Shown piece by piece: positions 50,170 through 62,149 of a stretch of 64,000 bases of DNA. Source of the DNA: Glossina fuscipes (Eukaryota; Arthropoda; Insecta; Diptera; Glossinidae); NCBI RefSeq assembly GCF_014805625.2, contig NW_023998416.1, forward strand, positions 15,727,556 to 15,791,555, in the 5' to 3' direction. The position numbers and the translations under genes are program-made. The stretch's first letter is position 1. The number at the start of each line of letters is the position of its first letter. The notes under the pieces are model-generated. The model searched no databases. It was not told where the DNA came from and saw only the letters and a program-made list of their open reading frames with translations.

Positions 50170-53100
50170 GATGAGAACGATGAGAAACATGTGTAGTCCG
50201 ATCGATGGACATATCTCTTTTATCGCTGTAGAATACTTGCCGTCAATGCACCTGTACATAAGCGCAACACAACCCACATTACGCCGATGCTCAAGGGTTT
50301 GAGGTTGAGATTTCTGGGCACACCTACGTCACCGTGAGCCTTTCACTGTATGTGGTCGGGGTTTTCCAAAAAAAAGTTTAGATGCTCCCATCAACACATG
50401 CTTGTTTTACCGTAATTTTGGCCGGATGTCGGTTGTAGTGAAGTATTTCTTGCACAGCTTTAAAAAATTTAACCGTAGCTGCTTCTTCGACACTTCGAAC
50501 ACGTGTCCCATCGACCAACGAACATTGCCGCGTATTTTCCCACTCAGAATAACAAGGGTTGTCGATTCTTCTACATTGACCCCACCCACAAAAGGGAGGA
50601 GTTCTTCATCATTGTAACTGCGTGTTAGGAGACACTTTCGATTTTTTGGGGCATTAAAACTTACCCTAATTAACCCTATTTAACTGACCTCATTCTGATG
50701 CTTTCGTGATGCCGCGACTTAGCGTGTCATTCATGATGCGACTTGTAAACATAGTCGATATAGGGAGTGAAGATTACTACGTCTGCCGATTTAGCAAGAA
50801 TTAAGAGATCACTATTATAAATTTCAACTGACAGACGATTAATTTCATTTCGATTCATCACGAATTCATAAGGAATTTAGGAGATTTCTGATGCGTATTT
50901 CTACATATGTTACATTTATATGTCAAATTTTATTTACTTGATGGCGTGATGGATATAGAAAATGAAACACAGAAAACAAGTGATCATATCAACTACAGGC
51001 AGCAATGATATTCAAAAAGTACTTGACTGAAATAATAAACAAGTCAAGGGTACAAACAAAATTAATATCGTAAATTAGCAAAGCTTCTGATATATTAAAA
51101 AAGATATATATATATATATTTATATGTATGATAAAGTTATGACCGGGTCGTGTGTTTTTTGTCTTGTTGGTATTTTTCCTATTTATTTTTTTTTAAACCG
51201 AAAACGCCACCTAACCTAACTCGTTGCTCTAGGAGCTCAAGTAAACACCTATGTGACTGAATAGAAAGAGTGTATTAAAAAAAAAAAAAAAAAAACAAAA
51301 CAAAACTTCTTTTTGCTCTTTCTTTCTTTCTATCTCTCTCTTTATTAAACTACGCTGGTTGGTAATAAAGCAAAACGACGGAAAAACAAATACTTTGGAG
51401 CACTATGTGGCGGCATTTTTTCTTTTTCTGAGTTTTAAAACAATGGTAAGAAAAAGGCAACACATTTACGACAACGGCACAAAGAGCTTGCACTTAAAGA
51501 ACGACGAAAAAAATAAAAGAAGAAGACGACTACGAGAAATATAGAATAAATACAAATATATACAAGCAAAGCATGGTCAAAGAGTCAAGTCTGTATAAAA
51601 TTTTTTTTTCAAAAAAAAAAAATATAAAAAAATAAAAAAATAAAAAAAATAAATTTTCACACAAACGAAATTTACAAAAACAATATGCTGACAATGCCCG
51701 TCTTTATTGTGACGTGGTTAACTTGGTGGTGTGCTGCCTTAGCATTCATTCGTTTACTTTGAGTTAAATGATTTCGACGAACTATGTTTGCAAACACACA
51801 TGCTTATATATAAATTCAACATATTCAGTGGAGCCACAGTGGGTAAAAATTGACTGAAAATGCTTAAAAATCTGTCTTGTAAGTTTCCACATATATTCGG
51901 ATACTACTTCTTTTTGTCACTAGTTGTGGGAGTGTTGTAGGAGTATTTACATTGTCCACCATATATACATATATTCCCAAATCTTTCAGCAAGTTCCGTT
52001 TAAGGAGCAGTGTTTTCATGATGGCTCTGTAGCATGCTTTCAGCTTCAATTCTAGTATCGTAGCATAAACTCACAATACAAAAAAGAAATCAACTCCGGA
52101 CAATTCTACAAAAGAAATATATATGACTGGTTGGTAAAGCTCAAACACTGAGAGAATCTTCAGTCTTCTGACTAGTTAAAATTAATCGAAATTGTAACGA
52201 AAATCGAAGCAAGGCAGTATAAAAGAAAGAACGAACTGCAACCCGCTTGAGAAAATTGGGAAAACAATGTATTTCTTTCTTTAAGATCAGGCTTTCATTT
52301 GCAAAACGTACGTTTAAAATTGAACAGTGTAACATAGTCTCAACTTTTCATTTTCATTCTTTCATTAACATAATACACTGATAAAACACAACATTTACAT
52401 TTTGTCTCTTCTTTTTTCTTATTTTGCAAAATAAATTCTTCAACTTTTTTCCTACGAATATAAGATTTGAGTGTCGTTAGCCAATCAACCAGTGTAAATT
52501 AGAGTCAAGCATATAAAGATATTGTCTTCGTTTCAGTTCGAATCGTCGATACCCACTATCTCTCAAGCCTATGCATTAAAATTATTGTTTTTTTTTTTTT
52601 AAATAACCAATCACACGGAATATATCCCCTATATAAGTAAGATGCTGGTAGGCGGAAAGAAAGGGAGAGCAGAGCCCGCAGCCTGGGAGATGTGTTATGT
52701 TATGCCTTTACCAAAACGAGCTCGCACAGCAGCTACGATACAATCATCAGTCGTACATGAAACGAAACCATGGACTATCACACTGGGCAATAAATCCGAA
52801 CATGTTGAATTGCTTGTCGCTCGTTTGTCAATTTTAAATACATCGGCTGGTTGATCGGAAGTTTTTTTACACTTTCTCACCTCTTCGATATGTCTGGCAT
52901 ATATAGGTGCGTAGGACAAAATCATATATATAACATATGGAGAAAGTATTTATGGACATGTAACGCCCATTTTTGATTTGGAATATTAGATAGTGATGGG
53001 GATGATAAGCTGAAGCTATGGCCCTTAAATAAGAGCGTTTATTACTATTTCCAGTTTTCTATCTCAGTTTTTGATCTGATGGAGTTCCATCACCACTTGA

Positions 53101-55265
53101 TAAATAGACGGATTGACTATTTAGACTGAAATATTTCAAAGAATATTCTACGCGTTGCAAACGGCTGCATAGAGCTAACATACCCTTGTCCTTCGTTAAA
53201 AGGTATAAACGTCTGCAAAAGAATAGAAATCTTAGCTGCCACTACCGGTTACCAAAATCTCTTAAAACCGCATTAAATTCATATAGAAAACGCAGGCAAA
53301 ACAACAAAATAACTTGCAAGAAGATTTAGATGACTTTTTATGAAATTTTTTTTTTGTATTTTTCACCGACAAAGGTCTGAAAATATTAACTTAATTACTC
53401 CTTTTGTTGCCTTCCTCTTCTGCTTGAACTCTTTCGCTTCTCTAATATTGAAATTCGGTAAATTGTATACTTTTGTAAGAAAGAAAATATTCTCTCATAT
53501 ATGATAAGTGGGAAGGACACGATCATTAACACGAAACCTATGGCAGTTGACCATTCCGAATTTGATGAAACCATTTAGAAAAATCAACAACAAAATATCT
53601 GATATATTGTACGAGAGTAGTTCCAATCAACTAGACTTCTTATTACCACCTTGTCCTTGTAGATTCGCACACATTCACTCTTCAAGCAGAGAATGCGACT
53701 CGGAGATGACATACGGTTGGTTTATATCACGAATGGACTAGTGAGAGGAGAAAATTCCATAAAACCATTTCTGCCCGCCTTCGGAACTTTGTTTGTATCT
53801 GCTTATTGAGATCACAATTATGATATGTGAACTTTATCTGGCAACACAAGCTTGAGCTCCAATTTATTCCAAAGTTAAAAAGTCAAGTAATTCCGGTAAC
53901 TTTTCAATTGGCTAACAACTTCAGTTTATAAATGAAAAAGCGAATGCGAATAGGGTTATGGTGTGGAAGGATGCATGTAGCAACAAAAACGCTAAACGTC
54001 ATATTGCTTATTGAAATGACTTGGATTCTCAAAGCATCTTCCTACACAATACATAGGCTGTACAATGCTTAAACTAAGTTATTATATAAGAGCTTTGACT
54101 TTATTTATAGTTACAAAATAAATAAATTGAAAATTGGGAAAATATATATTGTCTATATGTATAAATGCATATATGTTATATAATAGGTGGAAGGTATTAA
54201 AAAATTCGGCTCAAATCGTATGTAATTTTTCTTCTTTTTATACTGTATGCTGTCTGTGACTTCTTTTTTCCTTTTTTCCTTCTTTGTAATTAAGTTTTAT
54301 TTTATTGAAAAGTAAAGCAAATTTTTACCATCGAGTCACCACATTTTCCTAAGAATTCAATTTCGAAGACAAACTAAAATTAAAAATTCTGACTTTCAAG
54401 ACAACAGATCAACAATAAAGCAGGCCAAAACACTCACTACACACAACCGTACCGCTTATATAAACAATAAAATTGAAAAATCTCTCTATAGAAAAAATAA
54501 GAGACAAAAAAAAAAAAAAAACAAAAAAAAGTCTCAGAAATCAGCAAAAAGTTTTATAAAAAAAAAAAAACATGTTTTCATTAAAATATTCAAACAAATA
54601 TCAAATAACACGAAAGAAAGAACGAAGAAGAGAACGTATGAAAAAAAAAAAACAGTGAGAAGAAAGGAGAAATAGCAGGGGAAGTCGACGCGAACAAGAA
54701 AGAATAAATTAAACAATTTATGGTTTTAACAAAGCAGTAAAAAGTTTTAAAGAATAAAATTGCAAAATTATTTCTGTGTTAATATAGATCAGTGCAAGCA
54801 ATCATTTCATCATTCTTGTAAGTAATTTCAACATCATCGGCTGCTTACTCAATATAACTACGACTTGTTGAATATGCGCGAACAGCATTTTTATAACAAT
54901 TTTCTGCTTAAGAAATCGAAACCAAACAGTATGCGAACAGTATTGCGTCTTACGTGATAAATAGTCCAAGATTGATATAAACTGAATTGTTATTGTTTTT
55001 TCTTGTTTTTTTTTTTTTTTGGAAATCTAATAACTTGGTTCCCATTTAAAAAAATAATCTGTAAGTTAAGCATACAGCAGCTAAAGGTTTATTCGTTTTC
55101 GCATTACATTGCATCAATAGCCATAATGTGATCGGATTTACATGAGCAGCTGCGTAGGTAAACAGTAGTGTTCGCGAATTTAAATCTAAAGTACCGCAGA
55201 GATTCCTTTGGTGAGATTTCTTTAGTGAGTGCTCAGCCGATAAAGGCATAATACTTATAGACTGT
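50170..55265. other. Non-coding, no gene recognised
   Basis: The 50.2-50.65 kb part is less A+T-rich than its surroundings and keeps open frames on both strands, which suggests a decayed insertion I cannot classify. Frames at 52642-52925 and 53508-53741 match nothing I know. Confidence 0.45.
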
Positions 55266-55267
55266 GG

Positions 55268-55558
55268 GCACACAACCCCAAAGAGCTGCGGCCGCTCTAT
55301 ATTTTTTTCTCTCTTTGCTCACTTCTATCTTACACTCACCGTATTACGGGAACAGGAAACATTCCTTAAAATCAAAACCAAAAATGTCGGCCATCTACCA
55401 CTCTTTGCGCTCTTTCTTGAAAAATTCACCTGGAAACCAATAACATGGTGCGGACATCCACGATATGATATCGTAGATAAACGTATAAAATCCACTCGCT
55501 GTGGGACGCTTAAAGCAAGTTAAGATAATGATTTCAATTTTCTTACTTTAACCGTTTC
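55268..55558 (+). repeat. Tandem duplication of about 290 bp, first unit
   Basis: This unit shares with the next one CTGCGGC, GTATTACG, GGAAACATTCCTTAAAATCA, AAAATGTCGGCCATCTAC, TTTCTTGAAAAATTCACCTG, ATATCGTAGAT-AACGTATAA and TTAAAGCA-GTTAAGATAA. The ATG at 55384 would open only 19 codons. The unit has an AACGTATAAAATC element that resembles a TATA box. Function is unknown. Confidence 0.85.
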
Positions 55559-55560
55559 GC

Positions 55561-55850
55561 GCACACCGACAAGGCTGCGGCTGCTCCGTAGCTCTTCCTT
55601 TTTTCCTCTCTTCCGCCTTACAGTCGTCGTATTACGCAAACGGGAAACATTCCTTAAAATCATAAACTAAAATGTCGGCCATCTACAGCCCTTTGTGCTT
55701 TTTCTTGAAAAATTCACCTGGAAACCTACAACATAGTGCGGACATACACGATATCGTAGATGAACGTATAAAATTCCTTCGCTTAAAGCAGGTTAAGATA
55801 AGGTTAAGATAAAGTTTTCAATTCCCTTACTTTACCACTTTGCATTATTG
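55561..55850 (+). repeat. Tandem duplication of about 290 bp, second unit
   Basis: This is a directly adjacent second copy of the preceding unit, perhaps 80 percent similar by eye. The ATG at 55672 opens 46 codons to 55812, but the frame is not conserved in the first unit after residue 19, so coding is unlikely. A short GGTTAAGATAA duplication sits near its end. GTATAAAAT, GGCCATC and TTCACCTGGAAAC are conserved in both units. Confidence 0.85.
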
Positions 55851-56057
55851 TTCATTCAAATCGTTTCCCTTCCCCTTCAGCTTGATGATCGTTCAGTTAC
55901 TCACCCATATCAAACGATCACCGCTTCCGTTAAAGTGTTTCAACAAATGTTTAAATTTTCCGTTTAGAAATTTAACTTAATAAATTTTTTTTTTTTTCTT
56001 TCTCCATTTACTTACAACAAACTTTTATACAATTTTTAACATAATTACATTTTGTTC

Positions 56058-56080
56058 AAAAAAAAAAAAAAAAAAAAAAA
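56058..56080 (+). repeat. Poly(A) tract
   Basis: Run of 23 A; more A runs follow to about 56166. Confidence 0.9.
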
Positions 56081-56263
56081 CGAAAAACAAGAAATTAAAA
56101 TAAAAAAAAAAGTTTAAAAACATTTGATGGGCAATTAATTAACACAAAAAAAAAAAAACAAAAAAAATTGTTTTTCGATTATTGAAATTATTATCACGTT
56201 GTTATGTGGTTTTATCACTCGAAAATTATAATGCACATAATGTACGTACATACATGTATCTAT

Positions 56264-56265
<2 letters not shown>

Positions 56266-56299
<34 letters not shown>
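56266..56299. repeat. AT dinucleotide repeat
   Basis: About seventeen AT units. Confidence 0.9.
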
Positions 56300-56302
<3 letters not shown>

Positions 56303-57166
56303 CTTTAGCCTTTAGTTTTAATTGAAACCACAAAAAGCTGGCATATTGTTGCTGTTCGCTTAATCGACGTGTTCACATGTATATTTATGCAAACATATAT
56401 ACGTATATATAAGTATTCATGTATACATGTATGTAACAAATATGAACTTTAAAATATCTCATATATATGAATGAATACACATATCGAAGGACTTGTCATT
56501 GCATGAGGTTTTTCTACAGTCAATTATGAGAAGCAATAATTTGTATTTTTAGACTCTCCCTTATGGGAAATGGCGTTTTACTCTTGAATTCTGAAGTGAT
56601 TAAAATTGAAATTAAAATTGTTGCAACCGCAACTTGCAATTAATTGTTGTAACTATTCTTATTGCTTATTGTGGATAGATAGATACTCCACCCTCCCTCC
56701 TACACGAGCAAGCAGACACTCTTTTTGTAACTTTTGACCTCCTACACGTTTACTTTATTGCTGGTACACCTTGTTCTTTTTAAATGTTGTTGTTTTACTT
56801 GCTATCTGTCTAGCGCTATTGTAATAACATATAATTTTAATACCACATTATGTTTATGGTCAGCCATGATTAATTTAACAATTTTCTAAAGATCATTAAT
56901 TATTACTTATATAAATATATATTTACATGTAAGGAATTCTTAAAGATAGTACATGTCAGCATAACAAAGAGTCATTTGATTTTTATTATTCTTCAACAAT
57001 AAAAAACGAAGAAATATACTCCACTTGACTGTACTGTTGCCGCTTGCATGTTCCTGATACATTAGTTTTATTAAAACGATCACCGAAAATTGAAGATATA
57101 TTCATTTTATTAAAAGGTTTGCAACATGCGTTTAAAAACAAGCTTCAGACATCCCATTAACTATAT

Positions 57167-57168
<2 letters not shown>

Positions 57169-57215
<47 letters not shown>
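57169..57215. repeat. AT dinucleotide repeat
   Basis: About twenty-three AT units. Confidence 0.9.
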
Positions 57216-57218
<3 letters not shown>

Positions 57219-57753
57219 TTGATCAGCATCAAATTCTGAATTGATTTATACACGTCCGTCCCTCCGTCCATTTAAGGCTGATTTTCAATTTGAATTTTGC
57301 ACTCATAATATACCTGGTCTCTTAATTACCGATAGTCAGTTAATTAGAGAGAATCTTAATCAGAGTGAAATCTCTGTTCTCATCTCTCATTGTACAGAAT
57401 AACGAAGTTTTGAATAGTCTAAAGATGAGTAGCTTGATATGAAGATTAATGAAATGATTGAAAAATGTAAAGAAAGTATGCAAAGTAACAAAACCCATCC
57501 ATGCATCATATATAGCTAAGGTTCCAGTAGTGACAGCAGTGGCTTATCTTTGAATATAACGCCAACTGGTAAAAAACTGAATGAAAATGTTGCCCTTAAC
57601 ACATTAAAGATAGCCACTCTTCGCTGAAGTGGAAGCAGTTATCAAGAGAACCGTGCCTGACGGTTATGAAATTCACGCGTGAACGTTTAAAAAACTGAAT
57701 CTGAGTTTCGAAATAGCATATACAATTTTAAATACGAAAATGATGAGTTACCT

Positions 57754-58020
57754 GCAAAACAAGCGAAAACACTATAGTGAGACACGGCCCACCATTAAAT
57801 ACACTACATCACCCTACAACATTTGTATTAGGACTTTTCAAAATAAGACCTTGTATGGAATACGGCCGAAAAAATGGTGTTACCTGAACCATTTTCGATG
57901 TCATTCGTCCTTGGGCCGAAACATGTCAGCGTACCGTATTCCATCAAAATATTTTCAAAATTATGACCTGAAGACTCATACAGAAGCTTAGATCGATAAA
58001 AGTTGGGTCTATCTCAAGTC
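57754..58020 (+). repeat. Dispersed repeat family, copy 4
   Basis: This copy begins with AAAACAAGCGAAAACACTAT and contains CACCATTAAATACACTACAT, GGACTTTTCAAAATAAG and ACGGCCGAAAAAATGG. Its 3' part is diverged, with only AAGCTTAGATCGATAAAAGT recalling the end of other copies. Same orientation as the other copies. Confidence 0.7.
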
Positions 58021-58024
58021 CTTG

Positions 58025-60878
58025 TGGATGTTACTTATATCTGCACAAACTTAATATGCCTTCGTACCACAAATAATGTAGGGTACAATTTTGCTCTCAG
58101 AATTCCATGGTCGATGACAGCCGCTTAAAGTATGCCAGAAGAAGATGATAGAAATTATTACAATGTAATCGCAGAGATAAAAGAGATCAGTTTTGCGTTT
58201 TACTTTAGTCGTAAATAAGACTCTTGGTTTTTTTTTTTGTGCACCCTGAACCGTTCAATGAAAGACAATCAACCAACCAAGTCTGGTGTTATATTACTTA
58301 CTCTTAAGGAAATTAACTAAAATACCGACAGAAGCCACAAAACTCCTAATGAAGTTGTCATAAGAATCAAAACTAAATTTTGATATCCTTTTTTTGCCTT
58401 TACGTAAGAGACAACAACACCTCTCTTCTACTCCAATAACAATAACCACAATTCATAATAAATTCACCCACATGTGTTTTTGTTTGTTTGCTTTTTTTCT
58501 TCTTCTTCTTTTTTTTTTTTTTTTTTTTTTTTTTTGTTAATTTATTTGCAATTTCACGTTTTCGCTTTATTATTACAAAAGACTTGTACACTAAGGCACA
58601 AAAGAAAATGTACCTTAATAAGTGAAATTGTAATTCAATTCAATTGAAAGACCTAATCTGTAGATAAAAGAGAAAAACACTATTTTTGCACTGTGTAAAG
58701 AAAAACACCACTAAACTTACTCCCTCATTCTTTTAGTAAGACAATGTTCACTTGTACACATTATGGCAACAACAATCGTACAAGTAATACAAACCCGATG
58801 GAAAATTTTATTACCACCAAGAAGGCAGAAAACCATACAAATATTGAAAGGAAAAAAATTGAATCCATTGTTCTACTTATGAAAAAAGAAGAAGGAGAGA
58901 ATACATACATGCAGAATATGTGCATGTGTATGTGTGTGTGTGTGTATATATACGTTTGCAGGGATACGTATGTGTCTCATTGTTCACTCAACGCAATATA
59001 AGTTTGTTGTTGTGAGGACAATGAAGCAAACAAAACAAAACACGCAAAAAAGTGGTAACATGTGAATTCCTCAAATAAGGTAAACGAAATAACAAAACTG
59101 GGCTCGTGATGTTGCTCCCTGCTAGTACAGTACAGTACGTTTCATTAATGCTTTTTGCACAAACACACAAACACACACACACACATAAAATCACGCACAA
59201 ATAAACAAGGTTTGTCCTCCGCAATTCGACGACTCGATTTAATCTTACATATCCATCTGTCCTCCCGTTTATCTATTTATTTCGTCTGCCCACCCATTCA
59301 GCAAATAGTCACACATCAGGTTTGAAAGTTTGCAACTTATAATATATATTCATACAAGTCGGAGTATATATTATGAATTTGGAAAAAAAAAAAGAACACG
59401 TCCGTCTACGAGACCGAACAATTTCAACTCGTAGGTATTGATTTAAAAGCTAACATAAATCATCCCTTAGATCAACTACTAATAGGACAAAATTAAATTT
59501 TCCATATATAGACCAACTCACGTACTTATGTTTGACAAAATATTTTACAATTCTTATGCTAGCTTGAGCAGATATCAGGTATCAAAGATTCGTCTTAAAG
59601 CGACACATAATTTTCTTATTTCTTCATTTCTTTTTTCCCAAACTTACGGTCGTGCAATAATAGGCCGTATAAGTGCTAGTGTATTATAGTAGAGCAAAAA
59701 ATAAACAGTAATCTCTCCTTTGACGCAACTGATTGGTTATATAAAATAAATCACCCAAAAAAAAAAAAAAAACGAAAAAACTAATAAGAAAAATATATTC
59801 ACATTGGAAGTATTTTTTTTTTTTTTTTTCTGCTCATCACTAAAAAGTCGTGTTGCTTTTCCACCCAGAGTTTGCGGTCTGACGTATCTTCATGACTTGA
59901 ATGTACGCATGAATGGTAGCACAAGGTTTTTTTTTTTTTATTATATCAACGAACGTGAGCATACTTTTAATCATAATGTAAGATAATCGTACAGAGTGTA
60001 CTTTTGAAGACAACTGGGGAAGAATTAATAGTAAGAAGAGAAATAGTACTTTTGACGGATTTACATTGTACCATTCTTAGCTGCGGAAATAAAGCCTTGT
60101 TTGCCTAAAAATTCTTGCTTGATCGATTTTACATAACACATTACGCAATAAGTTAGTAGTAGGGTGACATAAAGATATACGATAACTATTGACGAATTCG
60201 TATGATTTTTAGATAATACCAGTATTTAAGCGAAATGCATCAATATTTTATGAGATTTCGATCATTAGCACTGTTGTTTTAGTGATACTATGCATGATAT
60301 TCAGAATTTTTCACTGTTTCCCAAAAGCAAAAGTGGAATCGCTGAAAACACTACAAGCCACAAAACGTATTTCGAAAACTTCGTTTAAAGATTAGTACTA
60401 CCTTAAAGTGATATGGATTTTTCAATAGTGGCGACATCCATTAGCGTTGAAAGATCTTTGCTCTGCACTTTAAGCATAATTAAATATAAATTATGATTAA
60501 AGGATAAAAATACATGCGAGCATAGCTTCTACGCCCCAGATTCCAAGTTGAACTAATGATCGTCTGTCATATGTTTGTGTTTGCAAATCATGAGATGGAT
60601 TATTTTAAAATCCTATATGAATTTTATATTTAGTGGCCACAAAAAATTAAATTTTGAAAGCGGGAAATAAGTCTTAGAGCGAGCTAAAGGGCCAACTACG
60701 ACATGCGAACATTTAACAAAATATTTTGCATTGTTAATACGCTGCCACTAGATAATATATATCAACACATTCCCCGATACAAATATAACTCTCTACCTTT
60801 TTTTTTCAATTATTGTATTTATACAAAAATCGATTTGAATATTGAAAAATTTTCCAAAATTTTAAAATTTATTTTCAT
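58025..60878. other. Non-coding, no gene recognised
   Basis: Poly(T) at 58.5 kb, TG/CA repeats near 58.93 and 59.17 kb, T runs at 59.81 and 59.93 kb. No protein similarity. Confidence 0.55.
58509..58535 (+). repeat. Poly(T) tract
   Basis: Run of about 27 T preceded by CTT units. It could be a poly(A) on the other strand, but no element is recognisable next to it. Confidence 0.9.
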
Positions 60879-60880
60879 TT

Positions 60881-61165
60881 GAAAACAAGTAAAAACACTA
60901 CAGTATGATACGATCCACTATCAAATACATTACACAAAACTTCGCTTAATACTTCGTTAGTCACATTAAGACCTTTCAAAGTAAGGCCTTACCTTGGAAG
61001 TGGTCGAAAAGTTGGTCCGACCCAAACCATTTTTAACAACATTCCCAAAACATCTTGGCGCATAAAATTTTATCGATATGTCTCGAACAAATGCGCCCCG
61101 TAGCTTGAACACAGGAAACCAAGACGGACGGACGGACGGACGGACAAAAAAAACTACTCTGACTC
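60881..61165 (+). repeat. Dispersed repeat family, copy 5
   Basis: This is the longest copy. It has AAAACAAGTAAAAACACTAC, TCCACTATCAAATACATTAC, GACCTTTCAAAGTAAGGCC and GGTCGAAAAGTTGGTCCGAC. It continues with TAGCTTGAACACAGGAAACC and a GACG tandem run (61123-61145). It is useful for defining both ends of the family. Confidence 0.7.
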
Positions 61166-61169
61166 TGGT

Positions 61170-62149
61170 TCGCTTGGCGTAATAATAAAAAAAAAAAACG
61201 TGTGTATTTCATGTCCTTCTGCAAACAACCGCACAAACTTAATGCACCCTCGCACGACAAGCGGTGTGGGTTGTAAGCATTAACAAAAAAGCTTTTAAAA
61301 TTTTTCTGAAATAATAATTGTTTAACAAATGTGAACACTTTTTCGATTTCAATAAATAAAACAAAAATGTCCTGTGAAAATTGTGTTTGGCACGTATAGC
61401 AAAAATAGTTTTAAAAAACTTTCGCATATTTGAGAAAGCAATTATGCTAAAGTATATACATATAGGCACAGTTGAACGTTTCACATATATCGCATAGGCA
61501 GGCAGTTAAAAGTTTTAAATATAAATAAAATAAAAAAAGGATAGAGAGGGTGAGAGAGATACTGTGTGTGTGGTTGATATATAAATCATCGAAAGCTTTT
61601 TTTTTTTTTTTTTAAATTAATAAAAATACTTAAATATGGAAGAAAGTAATGAGAAAAATAAAATGAGGACATTAATCCCGTATGAAAATACCCCTTAAGC
61701 GACAAAGTAAAGCCCATATGTCATTAAGTGTTAAAGCAGATCGTTTTTTTTTTTTACCGTTTTTCAATCATTATTTTTTATGTAATAATAAAAATAACAA
61801 TAAAACATACACACACTTGTGTATATGTACATAATTATTTTCTGATCAACGACAGTTGCAGACGGCTGTTGCGTCTAGCTTTCAGGGTTGGCTTATACCT
61901 TTTGTACATTTTTTGTTTTTATTTCAATTTTTTCATTTTTCTCTTTTTTTTTTTGTTTTCTTTTCATATACAATTACGTTACTAAAGCACAATGCGTGAA
62001 TACAAATATATTTGCGGCCCTTAAGTGCAAATGGTTAAAAGGCAACCGGTTAAAGAATTTTTAAAATTTATTTATTCATGTAAATACATATAAAAAACAA
62101 TATCATTTTCTATATGTCAGTGTTGGTATTATAATAAAAGGGTGGTAGA
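61170..62149. other. Non-coding, A+T-rich
   Basis: Homopolymers and short CA runs. Low-complexity frames only. Confidence 0.55.

Larger units (their letters stand above)
55855..57750. other. Non-coding, simple-sequence rich
   Basis: Poly(A), AT and TATG runs dominate; no gene seen. Confidence 0.6.

Noticed and set aside
50300..50640. Possible Tc1-like transposase on the minus strand
   Set aside because: A few residues (FWKTPTTYSE, GCVAL) recall Tc1 VWRKP and VWGC blocks, but no catalytic motif could be placed and the frames do not agree.
52642..52854. 70-codon frame with balanced composition (MPLPKRARTAATIQSSVV)
   Set aside because: An equally long frame exists on the opposite strand, and neither resembles a known protein.
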